Assembly: GCF_003672135.1 (NCBI RefSeq)
Contig: NC_039516.1
Coordinates: 2,339,838 to 2,403,837 of the forward strand
DNA length: 64,000 bases
Direction of reading: 5' to 3'
Source: Ooceraea biroi
Taxonomy: Eukaryota > Arthropoda > Insecta > Hymenoptera > Formicidae
Made by a program: the position numbers and the translations under genes. Numbering within the stretch: the first letter of the stretch is position 1; each line of letters opens with the position of its first letter. Positions 60,701-64,000 of the stretch are shown one piece after another. Below the pieces are notes generated by a model, which ran no database searches, was not told where the DNA came from, and worked only from the letters and a program-made list of their open reading frames with translations.

Positions 60701-63700
60701 CGATCGCTTATATCGTTACATTTGCACACGGATCGCGTGTACAGAACAAATGCCGAAGGGAGACATCTGATGGCCACCGCGTTTGCCGGTTTTATTATTA
60801 TTTTATTAACCCATATTTCTTGGTCACGATAGCCGCGCATGAAAGAAATAGAATTTCATCGAGTTTTTGCGTTAATTTAGCAAGAGTAACAGCCCGTTGA
60901 ATTATTAGAGGAGACAGCGACTGAGGAGAGCGCCTCTTTTGATATTATTTTGCTGCACGGACGGGGCAGACGAGCGACGAAGTACGACCGCAAAATACGC
61001 TTTTACATTGTTCACCTGGGTTTTCCGTGTTTACACGGACCGAAACCGGCTGGAAAAATACACGCGGATGCAATATATACGAGATAAAGGAAACGTGAAA
61101 AGAAGAAATGGAAAAAGTAGATGTTTGAATAACGCTGGACGTAATAATAACGCGTCGCGACGCAAACAACGCTTGCATCCGCGGGGGAAGCCGCCGCGCG
61201 GCTTTTGATGTCGTAACAACTCGTTTTTTTCCCTTTTTCTCCTTTTTAGCACAAACATTAATTTTCTTATGCCGCCAGCTAAAGCGTCTTACGAGCCGTT
61301 TTACAGTTTGCAGCCTGAGTCACGGTCGTTTCCTCCAAACGCGGACGACTCTTTTGTAACTCCACCAGCGGAATTCCACGGCGAATTTACCGCGAGCAAC
61401 AAAATGCATCAGTTTGCATAATAATATAATATAATACTGCGAATATTCGAATTTCAATTGGATCCGCGCTGATTTATATTCCGTCCCACTCGACAGTTAT
61501 TCACCTCGTCTCACTTCGTTATTATTTTATTACTTAATTTATTATCTTCTCAACCAGTGCGCACCTGATTACATCATACTCCTCTCGCTGCTTGTATCTG
61601 TAATTTTTTTCCCCCTTGAATTGCATTTCTCTTTGAAGGAAGGAAATAAAGATGAGGAAGAAAGTCAGTTACCGGATATTGTACTTCATTCCTCCGCGTT
61701 CACAAAAGGGAGAGATTTCTCCGCGTAAATTTTTCGCGAGAGCATCTCGCGACAATTTTCGCCACGCATGGGAATTCATCGAGCATGCAACGCCGCGTCT
61801 ATGCGATTTTGCAATCGGTCGCGTGTACCACACAGATTTTCGCCCGTCTTTCACGAACGGCAGATGCGCGCGCGGGGGGAATTCTTTCGCTTCAACGTGG
61901 AATTCTGAGTAGGAGCAATCTACTCGATGATTAAATTCCTTCCTTACATAAGGGAAGACGCGTTTCCTTGTACTTCTTCCATGTGGGACACGCGTGGAAG
62001 TTCCATTAAAACTACGCCTTGTCAAAGTTTTTTTTTCTTCCTTCACCCTCCGTTGTCCCTCTCGTATGAAGGACGACCCTTACTTTTGACGTAGATTTAT
62101 TTTCTCACGATACCCAGGAGCATACATTTGCAGAATTTTTATAACGGTCCCGTCGAAATTGATTGCCGAAGGATATGAAAGTCAATTGTTCAGGAATATC
62201 AGCGCGGTGAATAATTTGATGACACGCTTGTCGAGCAACGTCGCGCGACATTTGGCAAATAATAATTGCAACGTCCGGTATGCGTTACATAGGTTTATAT
62301 AATTGTACACAAGACGCTATATTCTTTAAAATAATTCACGTGTTTGTGTAATGAGAGAAATCTTTCGACATCTTTTCCCTTTCGCCTTTTCCTTCGAGTT
62401 CACGTTATTCCTCGCGCGTGATTTGCGCATCAGTGTAGCGAGTGATTTTATCTTGATTTCCCTTGATTTGATCCGGGGTGAGATGGCGAGTAATCCCCGC
62501 GGTCGAATAAAGTGGGTGACTTTGAGCCGCGAAGGTCGATTGCGGTTCCGCGACTTGGAATTTAAGAAGGGCGCGGCTTAATGGTAAAACCCGAATAGAC
62601 GGGTGTCATTCACTCAATGTTCGCGGCCTTCGCGCAGAAATCCACTTAAACCTTAAGAGCCGATAAATTTTTGGAACACGATTGCCAATATCTGAAATTG
62701 CGTGACGCGTACATCTCTACGCAACCGCAAATACAGAATATCTCCCGTGAACGTCTCAGTTTTAGTTGAGTTTTACGTCTCAGTTTTTTATTAAATCAAA
62801 AAGGTTGCGAGTCGACAGCTCAGCGTGCGCCACCGAAACGCGACCTATCGATTCATTACAATGTAATTACCTAAGGAAGCGGGGGCGGCGGGGAGTATGG
62901 AGTATTTTTACTCATTTACTTTCCATCGTGGAAGTTAATTGGAAGAACCGTGGGGTACCAGGATTGATACTTATCACCTCCTACTATGACGACGGCTTTC
63001 ATTAATGGCACTGTCGGCGTTCTTTGTTTTACGCTTTTACTCTCGCCTCACCCTCCACGTCTTATCACTGACGTGGCGCTATCGACACGGGATTGAAGCC
63101 GATTGGATTCGCGTAAAAGCGCGATCGAACTTTTCCCCGGCCGATGACTGCTCATTCCTTCGTCTCATGATTCGGTCTCGATTCGATCATCATCCGCCTT
63201 GCGCATCATCATCCTCCTTGTGAAAACTTGATTGGAGGATGTTTTTCTGTTCTGTTTTTGCAAAAAACCAACCCTACAATGCGCGCGAGGAAATGGTTTC
63301 ACCATCACCATCGACAAACATAAAATATTACCCTCGGCTCGCTCGGCGTCACGTGAACCAAGAACTTGATGGAAAACGCTAAGAGAAACTCGATTTTATG
63401 TACAATTGTCCTCAATGAAAATTCATTTCATGCGCTTTAATTGGAATTGGAGTTCGTGTGACTTTTTGTAAAGTGTACGTAGATGCAACATACGTACAGC
63501 ATTTTGTATTGCATTTCGATACGATGATACGTCGGGAAATATTCGTAATTTCAGCGACCGTTATACCATCTGAAAACGAATCCAATTGTCATCGTGATTT
63601 CCACAACGCAACAATAACGATGACAGGTCGGAGAGACATCCTACGAACAAATGATGTAATACGATTCTGCGATCGAATTGGAATCCGTTTCCCTTTAACG

Positions 63701-64000
63701 ACGGTAAACACAGAGGACCGCTATACGATTTCAAACTACTATTTGCGCGCGCGAAAAGTTCGTCTTCCACACACGCGAACGGTAATATTTCATTCCCGGG
63801 GATGCAATTCGATACGTTCATCATTATGCACACGTGCACTCTCATCTCGTCCTCGGTCCGCGTGGGAAATTAATTAATAGTGTATTCGGTTTTTCGTTAA
63901 TACACCGTAATTTAAGTAAACAACCCCCGCACATAATAACGCAATAAACAGATGCAAATTGTGGGTTATCAAGCAGATAATCGCGTGATTCACCCAACAA

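Larger units (their letters stand above)
47067..64000. other. Long region with no supportable gene
   Basis: About 17 kb in which none of the open frames shows a known motif, a splice-supported neighbour or family likeness. By eye it is richer in CpG and GC than the introns to the left. It has GC-rich patches near 52600-53130 (with a CCG-rich stretch at about 53045-53100) and A/T-rich patches near 55250-55310 and 59670-59900. It could be intergenic, or intron and 5' regulatory DNA of a gene outside the window. I found no tRNA-like TTCGANTC loop and no microRNA that I know. Confidence 0.5.

Noticed and set aside
1..64000. CRISPR arrays, operons, bacterial origin, tRNA or rRNA genes
   Set aside because: The genes are eukaryotic with spliceosomal introns. 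No regularly spaced repeats and no tRNA-like or rRNA-like sequence were seen.

Overview
The window is nuclear DNA from an insect, most probably a hymenopteran and plausibly an ant. Genes have many short exons with GT-AG introns and AT-rich, repeat-poor introns. There is an insect-type seven-transmembrane odorant receptor and a dual oxidase maturation factor, and there are two short transposon derivatives flanked by TA. The species call is inference. All gene models were spliced by eye from reading frame, splice consensus and family resemblance recalled from memory. No search was run.

Layout, left to right. 1-3.5 kb: an odorant receptor on minus (5 coding exons). 4.8-6.5 kb: the SR-type splicing regulator SREK1 (+), with a possible 57-residue unknown gene tail-to-tail (-). 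7.4-9.5 kb: dual oxidase maturation factor DUOXA (-), divergent from TMEM208/SND2 (10.3-11.4 kb, +). 13.4-14.6 kb: a BTB-FLYWCH protein (-), divergent from the cilium gene DRC3/LRRC48 (15.8-18.3 kb, +), which meets mitochondrial enoyl-CoA delta isomerase ECI1 (18.5-19.7 kb, -) tail-to-tail. 20.9-29.1 kb: CARMIL, the capping-protein regulator (24 coding exons, +), with a nested foldback transposon in its last intron. 32.9-37.6 kb: the ribosome biogenesis factor URB2 (+). 38.1-39.0 kb: a compact locus whose single transcript appears to carry two overlapping small membrane-protein ORFs (+). 39.1-39.6 kb: UQCR11, a complex III subunit (-), divergent from DHX37, the SSU-processome DEAH helicase (40.1-45.7 kb, +). 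46.3-47.1 kb: a second TA-flanked inverted-repeat element. 47.1-64 kb: about 17 kb where I can support no gene.

The genes are mostly conserved housekeeping or cell-biological genes in a dense head-to-head and tail-to-tail arrangement. The segment at 33-46 kb groups two nucleolar ribosome-assembly factors (URB2, DHX37) with small mitochondrial or membrane-protein genes. The most novel-looking item is the putative bicistronic small-ORF locus at 38120-38962. Its second ORF starts inside the first, its start codon is split from its body by an intron, and no other AUG lies between the two starts.
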